A stretch of 64,000 bases of DNA from Arthrobacter saudimassiliensis. Lineage in GTDB: Bacteria > Actinomycetota > Actinomycetes > Actinomycetales > Micrococcaceae. The position numbers and the translations under genes are program-made. The stretch is from NCBI GenBank assembly GCA_900016675.1, contig LN483071.1, positions 744,001 through 808,000 on the forward strand, given 5' to 3'. The notes under the pieces are model-generated. The model was not told where the DNA came from, did no database searches, and worked only from the letters and a program-made list of their open reading frames with translations. Shown here in pieces: positions 34,586 to 42,531 of the stretch. Every line of letters starts with the position of its first letter. The first letter of the stretch is position 1.

Positions 34586-35233
34586 CTAGGCCGGCCCGGC
34601 GCCGTCGATGCGCAGCAGGTCCAGGGCGAACCGGACATAGGTGGACGCCAGCTCCTCGGGGCGCAGCGGGCCGTCCAGCCGGTACCACTGGGCGACGGCG
34701 GTGCACATGGTCGTCACGGCGCGCATCGCCTCGTGCGGAACCGGAGTGCCGACCCGCCCGGCCGCTGCGGCGTCGTCGACGGCGTCGGAGAGCAGCCGCT
34801 GCTGCCGGTCCCGGGCGGCAATATGGGCGGCGCGGGCGTCACCATCCAGGCTGCGGATCTCGCTGGCCGCGATGAAGGCCGAGGGGCCCCGGTGGGCGTG
34901 GAAGAGCACCAGGGACTCCACGACGGCGCGGATGCGGTCCACCGGGTCAGCGCCGGCTTCCTCCGCTGCCGCGAGGGTGCGGTCATAGAGCTCGGCCATG
35001 GCCGCCTGCGCGATCCCGACCAGCAGCGCCTGCTTCGACGGGTAGTGGTGGTAGATGCCGGGCACGGAGAGTCCGGCGCGGGCGGCGACCTCCCGGATGG
35101 TGGTGCCGTGATACCCGTGCTCGCCGAAGCAGTCCTGGGCGGCCTGCAGCACCGGAGGCAGCGGTGCGGCGTCGAAGCGCCGCCAGCTGCCGTCCGGTTC
35201 CGCGATGCCCGCGCTTTCCGGCGTCCCGTTCAT
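34586..35233 (-). CDS. TetR-family transcriptional regulator
   Basis: A 215-residue repressor with the helix-turn-helix TTIREVAARAGLSVPGIYHHYPSK at about residues 40-65 given in part, and a ligand-binding C-terminal domain (TetR_C-like). The start at 35233 follows an AGGGGGA. It is divergent from the SDR / acyl-CoA dehydrogenase / kinase operon, 156 bases away, with several inverted repeats between, so it very likely controls that operon; the ligand is probably an acyl-CoA or related acid (inference). Confidence 0.9.
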   Translation of the reverse strand: MNGTPESAGIAEPDGSWRRFDAAPLPPVLQAAQDCFGEHGYHGTTIREVAARAGLSVPGIYHHYPSKQALLVGIAQAAMAELYDRTLAAAEEAGADPVDRIRAVVESLVLFHAHRGPSAFIAASEIRSLDGDARAAHIAARDRQQRLLSDAVDDAAAAGRVGTPVPHEAMRAVTTMCTAVAQWYRLDGPLRPEELASTYVRFALDLLRIDGAGPA

Positions 35234-35312
35234 GCCGTTCCGTCCCCCTGTTTTCAGTCCAGGCCCATTCTGCCCTGCCGCCGCAGCGCGTCTTGGGCCT
35301 GCTGTGACCCTT

Positions 35313-35366
35313 GACACAGTGTCCCGTCGTCACAAGACTGTCAGTCTACCGAGCGACTGATCGGTA
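35313..35366. promoter_or_regulatory. Cluster of inverted repeats between TetR gene and its divergent operon
   Basis: Three palindromic sites lie side by side: GACAC-A-GTGTC (35313-35323), AGACTG-T-CAGTCT (35335-35347) and TACCGA-8 bases-TCGGTA (35347-35366). A TTGACA hexamer starts at 35311 but no good -10 follows at standard spacing. The third site resembles ACCGA/TCGGT half-sites bound by several TetR proteins of fatty-acid and phenylacetate metabolism and is the best operator candidate. Confidence 0.5.
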
Positions 35367-35389
35367 TGCGACGAGTATCGGGAGACTCA

Positions 35390-36163
35390 ATGACGGACTT
35401 CGCTCCCCGGCTTGCGGGCCGGACCGCCCTCATCACCGGCGCCAGCCGGGGCATCGGTTTGGCCATCGCCCGGCGCTTCGTCGCCGAGGGAGCCAGGGTG
35501 GTGATCACCGCACGCAAGCCGGAACTGCTTGCCGAAGCGGCCGCAGCCTTCCCCGAGGGCACGGTCCTGGCTGTGGCCGGCAAGTCCGACGACCCGGACC
35601 ACCAGGCTCAGGTGCTGGACACGATCGCGGCCGAGTACGGGCAGCTGGACATCCTGGTGAACAATGCGGGGATCAACCCCGTATACGGCCCGCTGGTGGA
35701 TCTGGACCTGGATGCCGCCCGCCGGATCCTGGAGGTCAACCTGCTCGGCTCCCTGGCCTGGGTGCAGCAGGCCTGCCGGCACCCGAAGCTTGACCTCCGC
35801 GGCCGCGGAGGATCGGTCATCAACCTGTCTTCGGTCAGCGCGCAGACCCCGGCCGCGAACATCGCCTTCTACGGCATCAGCAAGGCGGCCCTGGAGCAGC
35901 TGACCCGTTCCCTGTCCGTGGAGCTGGCACCCACGGTCCGCGTGAACGCCGTCGCGCCCGCCGTCGTGAAGACCGATTTCGCCCGTGCCCTCTATGAAGG
36001 CCGGGAGGACGCGGTGTCCGCGGCCTATCCGCTTGGGCGGCTCGGCACGCCGGAGGATGTGTCCGGCGCGGTGGCGTTCCTGGCCTCCGACGACGCCGGC
36101 TGGGTCACCGGGCAGGTGCTGAACCTCGACGGCGGCCTGCTGGTGGCCGGGGGATCCGCGTGA
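35390..36163 (+). CDS. Short-chain dehydrogenase/reductase (operon with ACAD and kinase)
   Basis: A 257-residue classical SDR. The cofactor site is TGASRGIG, followed by NNAGIN, and the catalytic Ser-Tyr-Lys are in INLSSVSA and FYGISKAAL. It oxidises or reduces a hydroxy/keto group, probably of an acyl-CoA here. The ATG at 35390 has GGGAG upstream. Its stop overlaps the next gene's GTG by four bases, so SDR, acyl-CoA dehydrogenase and phosphotransferase are made together. Confidence 0.92.
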   Translation: MTDFAPRLAGRTALITGASRGIGLAIARRFVAEGARVVITARKPELLAEAAAAFPEGTVLAVAGKSDDPDHQAQVLDTIAAEYGQLDILVNNAGINPVYGPLVDLDLDAARRILEVNLLGSLAWVQQACRHPKLDLRGRGGSVINLSSVSAQTPAANIAFYGISKAALEQLTRSLSVELAPTVRVNAVAPAVVKTDFARALYEGREDAVSAAYPLGRLGTPEDVSGAVAFLASDDAGWVTGQVLNLDGGLLVAGGSA

Positions 36164-37482
36164 CGGGCACGGCGCCGTCGGGGGCTCCCGCCGCCGACGC
36201 GGCCATCGGCGGGACCACCGGCGGGACCGCCGACGCCGCCCGGAACCTGGCCGAGCGCACCGCCGCGTTCATCCGCGACGTCGTGATCCCGGCCGAGCCC
36301 GTGCCGGGCACTACGCTGGACGAGGCCGAGCTGGCCCGGCTGCGGGCCGCCGCCCGGGACGCCGGAGTGTTCGCCCCGCATGTTCCGGTCCGGTTCGGCG
36401 GGCAGGGCCTGCCCCTGGCGGACTGGTCCCCCGTGTTCCAGGCCGCGGGCTACTCGCTGATCGGCCCGGCGGTGTTGAACTGTTCGGCGCCGGATGAGGG
36501 CAACATGCACATGCTCGAGCTGATCGGCACCCCGGAGCAGCAGGAGCGCTGGCTGGTGCCCCTGGCCGAGGGCACGGTGCGTTCCTGCTTCGGCATGACC
36601 GAACCGCACCCTGGGGCGGGCTCCGATCCGGCTGCGCTGGCCACCACCGCGGAGAAGGTGCCGGGCGGGTGGCGGATCACCGGGCACAAGCGCTTCATCA
36701 GCGGCGCGCAGCTGGCCGGGTTCTGCATCGTGATGGCCCGCACCGCGGCCGTCGACGGCGCCCCTGCCGGCGCGACCATGTTCCTGGTGGACATGGACAC
36801 GCCGGGAGTGAGGGTCGGCGAGCACATCGAGACCATGGACCACGCCATTGCCGGCGGGCACCCGCATGTGCACTTCGAGGACTGCCGGGTGCCCGACGAC
36901 GCCGTGCTCGGCCGGCCGGGCGAAGGGTTCCGGTACGCGCAGGTGCGGCTGGGCCCGGCCCGGCTCACCCACTGCATGCGCTGGCTCGGGCTGGCCCGCC
37001 GGGCCCACGACATCGCGCTGGACCGGGTTAACCGGCGCGAGCTGTTCGGCTCGCAGCTGGCGGAGCTGGGCATCGCGCAGGAGATGATCGCGCAGTCCGT
37101 CATCGACATTGAAACCTCCGACGCCATCATCAGCCGCACCGCGCAGCTGCTGCAGGAGGACCCGAGGGCCGGCAGCGCGCTGTCCTCCGTGGCGAAGGCG
37201 CACGTCTCCGAAGCGGTGTACCGGGTGATCGACCGCAGCCTGCAGCTGTGCGGCGGCGACGGGGTGTCCAACCGGCTGCCCCTGGCCTCCTACCTGAACG
37301 AGGTGCGGGCGTTCCGCATTTACGACGGCTCGAACGAGACCCACAAATGGGCCATCGCGCGGCGGGCGGCGGCGGCCCGCCGTCGGCGCACGGACGCCGG
37401 GGAACCGGTTCTTGACCGGGTCGACGGCGCTTTCGCCGCGGCCGCCCGACCCGACGCCGCACACGGCGGAGCAGGAGAATGA
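36160..37482 (+). CDS. Acyl-CoA dehydrogenase-family protein (ACAD10/11-like)
   Basis: A 440-residue flavoprotein. Core features are CFGMTEPHPGAGSDP (flavin loop), GWRITGHKRFISGA and, near the end, LASYLNEVRAFRIYDGSNETHK, which resembles the C-terminal region of ACAD10/ACAD11 rather than of ordinary chain-length dehydrogenases. It starts at a GTG overlapping the SDR stop by four bases and ends overlapping the kinase start, again by four. With the kinase next door, it may eliminate phosphate from a phosphorylated hydroxyacyl-CoA instead of, or in addition to, plain dehydrogenation (inference). Confidence 0.9.
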   Translation: MTGTAPSGAPAADAAIGGTTGGTADAARNLAERTAAFIRDVVIPAEPVPGTTLDEAELARLRAAARDAGVFAPHVPVRFGGQGLPLADWSPVFQAAGYSLIGPAVLNCSAPDEGNMHMLELIGTPEQQERWLVPLAEGTVRSCFGMTEPHPGAGSDPAALATTAEKVPGGWRITGHKRFISGAQLAGFCIVMARTAAVDGAPAGATMFLVDMDTPGVRVGEHIETMDHAIAGGHPHVHFEDCRVPDDAVLGRPGEGFRYAQVRLGPARLTHCMRWLGLARRAHDIALDRVNRRELFGSQLAELGIAQEMIAQSVIDIETSDAIISRTAQLLQEDPRAGSALSSVAKAHVSEAVYRVIDRSLQLCGGDGVSNRLPLASYLNEVRAFRIYDGSNETHKWAIARRAAAARRRRTDAGEPVLDRVDGAFAAAARPDAAHGGAGE

Positions 37483-38561
37483 TGCACACGGTTCCCGACG
37501 GCGTCGAAACGGTCCGTACTCCCGAGGAGGCGGCGGCGCTGGAGTCTCCCCCGCTGCTGGTGCTCGAACCGGTGCAGGCCTGGCTGGACGCGCAGGGCCT
37601 GGGAGCGGGGCCGCTGGCCTGGGAACGGATCGGGGACGGGCAATCCAACGTCACCTACCGGATCCGGCGGGGCCCTGAGACGTTTGTCCTGCGCCGCGGA
37701 CCTCGTCCCCCGCTGCCCCGTTCCACCCATGACATGGTGCGTGAAGCCAGGATCCAGCAGATGCTCGGCGCCGCCGGGCTGCCGGTGCCTGAGATTCTGG
37801 CCGTCTGCGAGGACGAGTCGCTGCTGGGCGTGCCGTTCTACGTGATGGCGCATCTGGAGGGTCTGGTCATCACCGACGCGGTGCCGCCGGCGCTGTCCGC
37901 GCCGGAGCAGCGGGCGGCGACGTCCGCGGCGCTGGTGGACTTCCTGGTCCAGCTGCACGGTGTGGACACCACGGCGGGCCCGCTGGCTTCCTTCGGGCGG
38001 GCGGAGGGGTATCTGTCCCGCCAGGTGCAGCGCTTCGCGGGGCTGTGGGAGGTCAATACCACCCGCAGCCTGCCCGACGTCGGGCTGCTGGCCGAGTGGC
38101 TGGCGGACAATGTGCCGGACAGCCAGGCCGCGGCCGTCCTGCACGGCGACTTCCGGCTGGGCAACCTGATGTTCGCGCCGTCGGCTCCGGCCCGGGTGCT
38201 GGCGGCGCTGGACTGGGAGATGGCGGCGATCGGTGACCCGCTGGCGGACCTGGGCTATCTGACGGCGACCTATGCCGAGCCGGGAAGTGCCACCAGTCCG
38301 ATGGAGCTCACTTCCGTCACCCGGGCTCCGGGCTACCTGACCCGTGCGCAGCTGGTGGACCGGTACCGGGCGGGCACCGGGCTGGAGGTGGATGCCCTGC
38401 CCTGGTACCAGGCCCTGGCGTTGTGGAAAGCTGCCATCTTCTGCGAGGCGATCTACACCCGGTGGCTGCGCGGGCAGCGGCCCGGTGACCGTTTCGCTCC
38501 CGCCTTGGAAGCGGGGGTGCCGCAGCTGCTGGCGGACGCCAGGAAGGCTGCCGGGCGGTAG
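37479..38561 (+). CDS. APH-family phosphotransferase (ACAD10/11 kinase-domain or LvaA-like)
   Basis: A 360-residue protein of the aminoglycoside-phosphotransferase fold, here not linked to antibiotics. The N-lobe has IGDGQSNVTYRIRRG and the Lys-containing strand; the catalytic loop is VLHGDFRLGNLMF and the metal-binding Asp is in ALDWEMAAIGDPLADLGYL. Many such proteins sit beside acyl-CoA dehydrogenases. In mammals this domain is fused to the dehydrogenase in ACAD10/11, and in Pseudomonas putida LvaA is a 4-hydroxyacyl-CoA kinase. Two ATG codons in a row occur at the start; the first overlaps the dehydrogenase stop. Confidence 0.9.
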   Translation: MMHTVPDGVETVRTPEEAAALESPPLLVLEPVQAWLDAQGLGAGPLAWERIGDGQSNVTYRIRRGPETFVLRRGPRPPLPRSTHDMVREARIQQMLGAAGLPVPEILAVCEDESLLGVPFYVMAHLEGLVITDAVPPALSAPEQRAATSAALVDFLVQLHGVDTTAGPLASFGRAEGYLSRQVQRFAGLWEVNTTRSLPDVGLLAEWLADNVPDSQAAAVLHGDFRLGNLMFAPSAPARVLAALDWEMAAIGDPLADLGYLTATYAEPGSATSPMELTSVTRAPGYLTRAQLVDRYRAGTGLEVDALPWYQALALWKAAIFCEAIYTRWLRGQRPGDRFAPALEAGVPQLLADARKAAGR

Positions 38562-38785
38562 CGGGCGGCGACGGCGGCGCGGTTCTTCGGACTTCGTGCT
38601 GTGGATATCTCCAGGCGGAGCGGACGGAACCTTAGGGTGGTGCCCACTTCGGCGCATTCCTGACGGCGCTGCCCTCGAAACCGGCCATTACGGTGGCGTT
38701 TCGGAGGGACCTGCGTATCGTCAGCGGCAGTCTCTGACTGCCGGGGAGGTGCCGGTGGTCCTGTCGCTTTCCTCGGGGGTTCCCT

Positions 38786-39472
38786 ATGACTGGCAAGTCC
38801 ATGACCGGCGCTTCCGCCGTCCTGCGGCGCACGGCGGCAGCCGGCCTCATCATGGCTCTGGCATGGGGGCTGACATCCTGTGCCGACGACGGCGCCGGTG
38901 CCGAGGAGCCCACGGCAGGGGCATCCGCCGACCCGAGCGCCACGTCCGCATCTGCTTCTCCCGCCTCGACGCCGACTCCCACTCCCACTCCCTCTGCGGC
39001 CTACAGCCCTGCGTCCGCAGCGGGCCCCGCACAGAATGTGCCGCTGCCGGTGATGCCGGACATAGCCAGGGAGAAGTCGAAGGAGGGACTGGAGGCCTTC
39101 GCCCGCTACTTCTACGAGGTAGTTAATTACGCATACGAAACTGGGGACCTCGCCCCTCTGGATGCAATTAGTGGCCCCGACTGTGTGGCATGCAACTTCG
39201 CTAGGAACCAAATAGGTGTTGGCTACGAAGGCGATGACTGGATCGTTGGAGGTCAGCTGGACATCAAGGCGGTTGTCTCTGAGTTCGTCGAAACGCCTGA
39301 AGGCTTGTATCAAGCACTTGCCGATCTGAAACAAGAAGATATCAAGTTTCACTCCCCCAACGGGCTGTTGCAAACCAACCCTGGTACGCCGACGAGTTTT
39401 GCCCAGCTCTTTGAAGGACGATATGCAGACGGACGATGGAGCGCCGAGGATGTCGTCTCGCTCGGGCGGTGA
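38786..39472 (+). CDS. DUF6318-like lipoprotein (copy 1)
   Basis: A 228-residue exported protein with a signal peptide ending in the lipobox GLTSC, a low-complexity Ser/Thr/Pro spacer (about residues 40-75), and a C-terminal domain that starts at NVPLPVMPDIAREKSKEGL. It matches my memory of the DUF6318 family found in Arthrobacter relatives; function unknown. It is clearly paralogous to the product of 40488-41171: both contain GYxGDDWI and DIKF. DNA after about 39110 is markedly poorer in GC (about 51% over 39121-39360 by direct count) than the first third of the gene. The PKD-like gene overlaps its end. Confidence 0.8.
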   Translation: MTGKSMTGASAVLRRTAAAGLIMALAWGLTSCADDGAGAEEPTAGASADPSATSASASPASTPTPTPTPSAAYSPASAAGPAQNVPLPVMPDIAREKSKEGLEAFARYFYEVVNYAYETGDLAPLDAISGPDCVACNFARNQIGVGYEGDDWIVGGQLDIKAVVSEFVETPEGLYQALADLKQEDIKFHSPNGLLQTNPGTPTSFAQLFEGRYADGRWSAEDVVSLGR

Positions 39473-40352
39473 ATGGCGGGCCCCACTGGTAGCCCTTATG
39501 ACACTGCTTTTCCTTATCGAGCCGCTGCAATGGGCTGGAGCGGGGGAAGGAGCAAGTGGGAATTTTGACAACGGCAGTGTTACCGGAGTCGGGCATGTAC
39601 AAGATCCTGGCACAGGCGTTTGGACTGACGCCCCTGTGGGTATCCCGGACGACCCCTACGACTTCAGGTTTGAGGTGCTTTGCTGGGACGACGATGCAGG
39701 TGACATTGCCTGCTTCGCTGGCCTGGGCATCAGCTGCACCGCTGCCGATGGCGGTAGGGCGGTCCAGTGGTATCGCGGCCTCAAAGGCACACCTCCCGAG
39801 ACATGGAGCCCCTACAAAGGCCCCAGCTGCGTTTATTCGGAGGACCCGGCTGATGTGACGGAACGAATTCGGGAGGTCATTCTTTCCGAATTCCAGCAAC
39901 GCCCCATCGCCGCAAGCACTCTGACCATCCAGCCTGGCCCCCACTCCCTCGTCGGCATACACACCAACATGTTCGTTGACGCCACGGAGCAGGTCTTTGA
40001 CATGGAACTTCTTGGACAGAACCTGCGCATCGTTGCCACTCCCACCGAGTTTGAGTGGTTCTATGGGGACGGCGCCTCTTTCGGCCCCAGCCCTGTCCCC
40101 GGCGGCCCCCTCCCTGAAGACCGATGGGGAGAACAAACGCCCACCAGCCATGTCTTCACAGACACCGGAGACTACGCGGTGTCCGTCACCACCTATTTCT
40201 CCGGCGAATACTCCGTCAACGGCGGTCCCACGATCCCTATCGACGGCCGCGCCTCAGTCTCTACGCCGGCACAGACCGTCAGCATCTGGCGCTCCGAATC
40301 GCGCAACGTCGCCGATGACTGCATCGGCAACCCCTCCGGCTTCGGCTGCTGA
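39423..40352 (+). CDS. Secreted PKD-domain-like protein of unknown function
   Basis: A 309-residue protein with a hydrophobic signal near residues 12-32 (LVALMTLLFLIEPLQWAGAG). The C-terminal half has the pattern of a PKD beta-sandwich: FEWFYGDGASF, then PTSHVFTDTGDYAVSVTTYF. Several Cys (near LCWDDDAGDIAC, GISCTAADG, PSCVYS, and DDCIGNPSGFGC at the end) suggest disulfides outside the cell. The ATG at 39423 is preceded by GAAGGA and lies inside the end of the first lipoprotein gene, 50 bases of overlap, so the two are probably coupled. Base composition is lower in GC than the flanks. Confidence 0.75.
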   Translation: MQTDDGAPRMSSRSGGEWRAPLVALMTLLFLIEPLQWAGAGEGASGNFDNGSVTGVGHVQDPGTGVWTDAPVGIPDDPYDFRFEVLCWDDDAGDIACFAGLGISCTAADGGRAVQWYRGLKGTPPETWSPYKGPSCVYSEDPADVTERIREVILSEFQQRPIAASTLTIQPGPHSLVGIHTNMFVDATEQVFDMELLGQNLRIVATPTEFEWFYGDGASFGPSPVPGGPLPEDRWGEQTPTSHVFTDTGDYAVSVTTYFSGEYSVNGGPTIPIDGRASVSTPAQTVSIWRSESRNVADDCIGNPSGFGC

Positions 40353-40487
40353 TCGACGCTTCTCGGGTTTCACGCCCCCCGGGCGCAAGTACCTGCTGTG
40401 GATACAGCCCGTAGGAGGGCTGCGCACCGTACTCTCAGCGGCAGTCGCCCGGATCCATCCCGGGCAGTGGCCCATCTGGGGGTGGTT

Positions 40488-41171
40488 ATGTTGGTCCGTC
40501 GAACGGGCTTCAGCGCGGCAGCAGCACTGGTATTGCTGGGGACAATGGCCTGTGGCGCGACTCCGCCCTCGGCGCATCCGGAGCCTTCACCCGTTCCGGC
40601 CGGCGCCTCCGCCGCGACCTCGTCGACACAGGCCACCACGCCTTCACCCAGGCCAACTCCCAAGTACAGCCCAGGTACGGGAAGGGGAGCTGCCCTGAAC
40701 GTGCCGATCCCCCAAATGCCCGATGAGGCCCGACAGGAAACGGAGGAAGGGCTGATTGCTTTCGCTGAGCACTGGTACGACCTTGTTAATTACACCTACG
40801 AGTCAGGAAACGGTGAGCCGCTGCGCGCAATAAGCGGCCCACGCTGTACGGCGGCCAACTTCGTCTTGGATCAGGTCGAAACGGGTTACCAGGGGGATGA
40901 CTGGATTGCCGGCGCCGACATCGAGCTCAACTTCACCTGGTCGGAGTACACGAAGAATGAGTACGGCTACTACACCGTCTACGCCGACATGATGCAGGAC
41001 GACATCAAGTTCTACTCACCCGAAGCCGGCCTGCTGGCAACCAACGCAGGCTCGGAAGACCCGTTTATCCAGGCGATGGCCGCCAAGTTCACGGAACAGG
41101 GGTGGCTGGCAGAAGATGTCATTACGCTCGATGTTCCCTTCGAAGGCCCGCCCGGCGTGACCTTTGACTGA
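40488..41171 (+). CDS. DUF6318-like lipoprotein (copy 2)
   Basis: A 227-residue lipoprotein-like product. The signal peptide LVRRTGFSAAAALVLLGTMAC ends in a slightly irregular lipobox (T-M-A-C). After a Pro/Ser/Thr-rich spacer comes the domain shared with copy 1, starting NVPIPQMPDEARQETEEGL and including GYQGDDWIAGADIEL and DDIKFYSPEAG. The Cys pair of copy 1 (CVAC) is CTAA here. The ATG at 40488 has GGGGG upstream. It lies 135 bases after the PKD-like gene. Its function is unknown. Confidence 0.78.
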   Translation: MLVRRTGFSAAAALVLLGTMACGATPPSAHPEPSPVPAGASAATSSTQATTPSPRPTPKYSPGTGRGAALNVPIPQMPDEARQETEEGLIAFAEHWYDLVNYTYESGNGEPLRAISGPRCTAANFVLDQVETGYQGDDWIAGADIELNFTWSEYTKNEYGYYTVYADMMQDDIKFYSPEAGLLATNAGSEDPFIQAMAAKFTEQGWLAEDVITLDVPFEGPPGVTFD

Positions 41172-41212
41172 CCTCTCCGTCCCTCTCCTTCCGCCTGGCC
41201 AGGCGACTGCAG

Positions 41213-42247
41213 TTACGGCACAATCACCGCACGTCCGAGCAGCTGGTTGTTGTGCAGCTTCTCGTACGCCTCCGGCGCATTGTCCAGCGAGAACACCTCG
41301 GTGTGCACGTCGATGCCGGAGCCGCGCGCCAGGTCCAGGACCTCGTACAGCTCCGACCTTGAGCCCCAGTACGGTGACCGGATGCTTGTCTCATACGGCG
41401 CGGCCATGAGCCCCACCGGGAGGGTCCCGGCGCCTACGCCCACCAGCACCTGGTCGCCCTGCGCCCGCATCATTGCCTGCCCCAGGTCCATCGTGGCCTG
41501 ATTCGCCACGAAGTCGAACACCACGTTCGCGCCTTCACCGTTGGTCGCCTCCCGGACCGCGACCGCGGCCCCGGGCTCCGAGGGGAAGGCCTGATGGGCG
41601 CCGACGTCGGTGGCGAAGGTCAGCTTCTCCTCGCTGACGTCCAGGGCGATCACCCGCGCCGAGGTCATGCTCCGCAGGATCTGAATGGCGACGTGCCCCA
41701 GCCCGCCCACACCGATGACGACGGCGGTCGCGCCGGCATGCAGCTTCTCCAGTGAGCCCTTGATGGCGTGGTACGGGGTCAGGCCGGCGTCGGTCAGGGA
41801 CACGTTCTTCACCGGGTCCAGGTCCCCCAGCGGCACCAGGTGCCGGGGGCTGTTGACGATCATGTACTCCGCCATCGCGCCGGGCGAACCGAGCCCGGGC
41901 GGCAGGATCCCGTACTTGGCGGCATTGACGCAGTAGTTCTCGCGCCCCTGCGCGCATTCATAGCAGAGGCCGCAGCCCCAGGGTCCGTAGACCGCCACGG
42001 ACGTGCCGAGTTCCAGGTACTCCACGCCCTCGCCCAGCTTGTCGACGACGCCGGCTCCCTCGTGTCCCAGGGTGAGCGGCAGCCCGTAGATGTACTGCTC
42101 TTCGGGCAGCGACATGATGAACGAGTCCGAGTGGCAGACTCCGGCGGCGGTGACCTTCAGCCTCACCTGTCCGGGCCCCGGCTCCGGCGTCTCGATTTCG
42201 ACGACTTCGGGCGGCTGGCCGATGGTGCGGTACTGCAGAGCCTTCAT
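41213..42247 (-). CDS. Zinc-dependent NAD(P) alcohol dehydrogenase (MDR family)
   Basis: A 344-residue medium-chain dehydrogenase. Catalytic zinc ligands are in AAGVCHSDSF and GHEGAG, the structural-zinc Cys cluster is CGLCYECAQGRENYC, and the cofactor fold is GVGGLGHVAIQIL. It oxidises primary alcohols or reduces aldehydes; the preferred substrate cannot be told. AGGAG sits six bases before the ATG. It lies downstream of the OFA transporter and its small subunit on the same strand, so an alcohol or acid transport/oxidation unit is possible. Confidence 0.93.
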   Translation of the reverse strand: MKALQYRTIGQPPEVVEIETPEPGPGQVRLKVTAAGVCHSDSFIMSLPEEQYIYGLPLTLGHEGAGVVDKLGEGVEYLELGTSVAVYGPWGCGLCYECAQGRENYCVNAAKYGILPPGLGSPGAMAEYMIVNSPRHLVPLGDLDPVKNVSLTDAGLTPYHAIKGSLEKLHAGATAVVIGVGGLGHVAIQILRSMTSARVIALDVSEEKLTFATDVGAHQAFPSEPGAAVAVREATNGEGANVVFDFVANQATMDLGQAMMRAQGDQVLVGVGAGTLPVGLMAAPYETSIRSPYWGSRSELYEVLDLARGSGIDVHTEVFSLDNAPEAYEKLHNNQLLGRAVIVP

Positions 42248-42378
42248 GGCGTTCTCCTGATCTCCGCACCGGACGCACCGGCGCGGCCGTGGGTGGGTCG
42301 CTGGCTGGTGACTCGCTGGTTAATGGTTGCATCCGGACGGCGGCTGCCACAGGGGGCAGGCGCCGCGAAGCGCCGTCG

Positions 42379-42531
42379 TCAGCCGAACAGGGCGGCCGCC
42401 CGGGTCAGGGTCTGGAACACCCCGTACCCCAGGGGCACGCCCACGAGGATCCAGCTGCCGACCAGCTGGGCGCGGACGGCCGCGCCGTGTTCCTGCCGGC
42501 CGTCGTCCCCGGAGTTCATGTGCGCGTTCAT
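42379..42531 (-). CDS. MFS transporter small subunit
   Basis: A 50-residue single-helix protein (MNAHMNSGDDGRQEHG, then AQLVGSWILVGVPLGYGVFQTLTRAA). Its ATG overlaps the stop of the OFA transporter by four bases, the arrangement described for the small partners of OFA-type MFS proteins. It is probably a membrane-embedded accessory subunit; what it does is not known in detail. Confidence 0.8.
   Translation of the reverse strand: MNAHMNSGDDGRQEHGAAVRAQLVGSWILVGVPLGYGVFQTLTRAAALFG

Noticed and set aside
37479-38561. Aminoglycoside resistance gene
   Set aside because: The protein has the APH fold, but sits in an acyl-CoA dehydrogenase operon; nothing links it to antibiotics.
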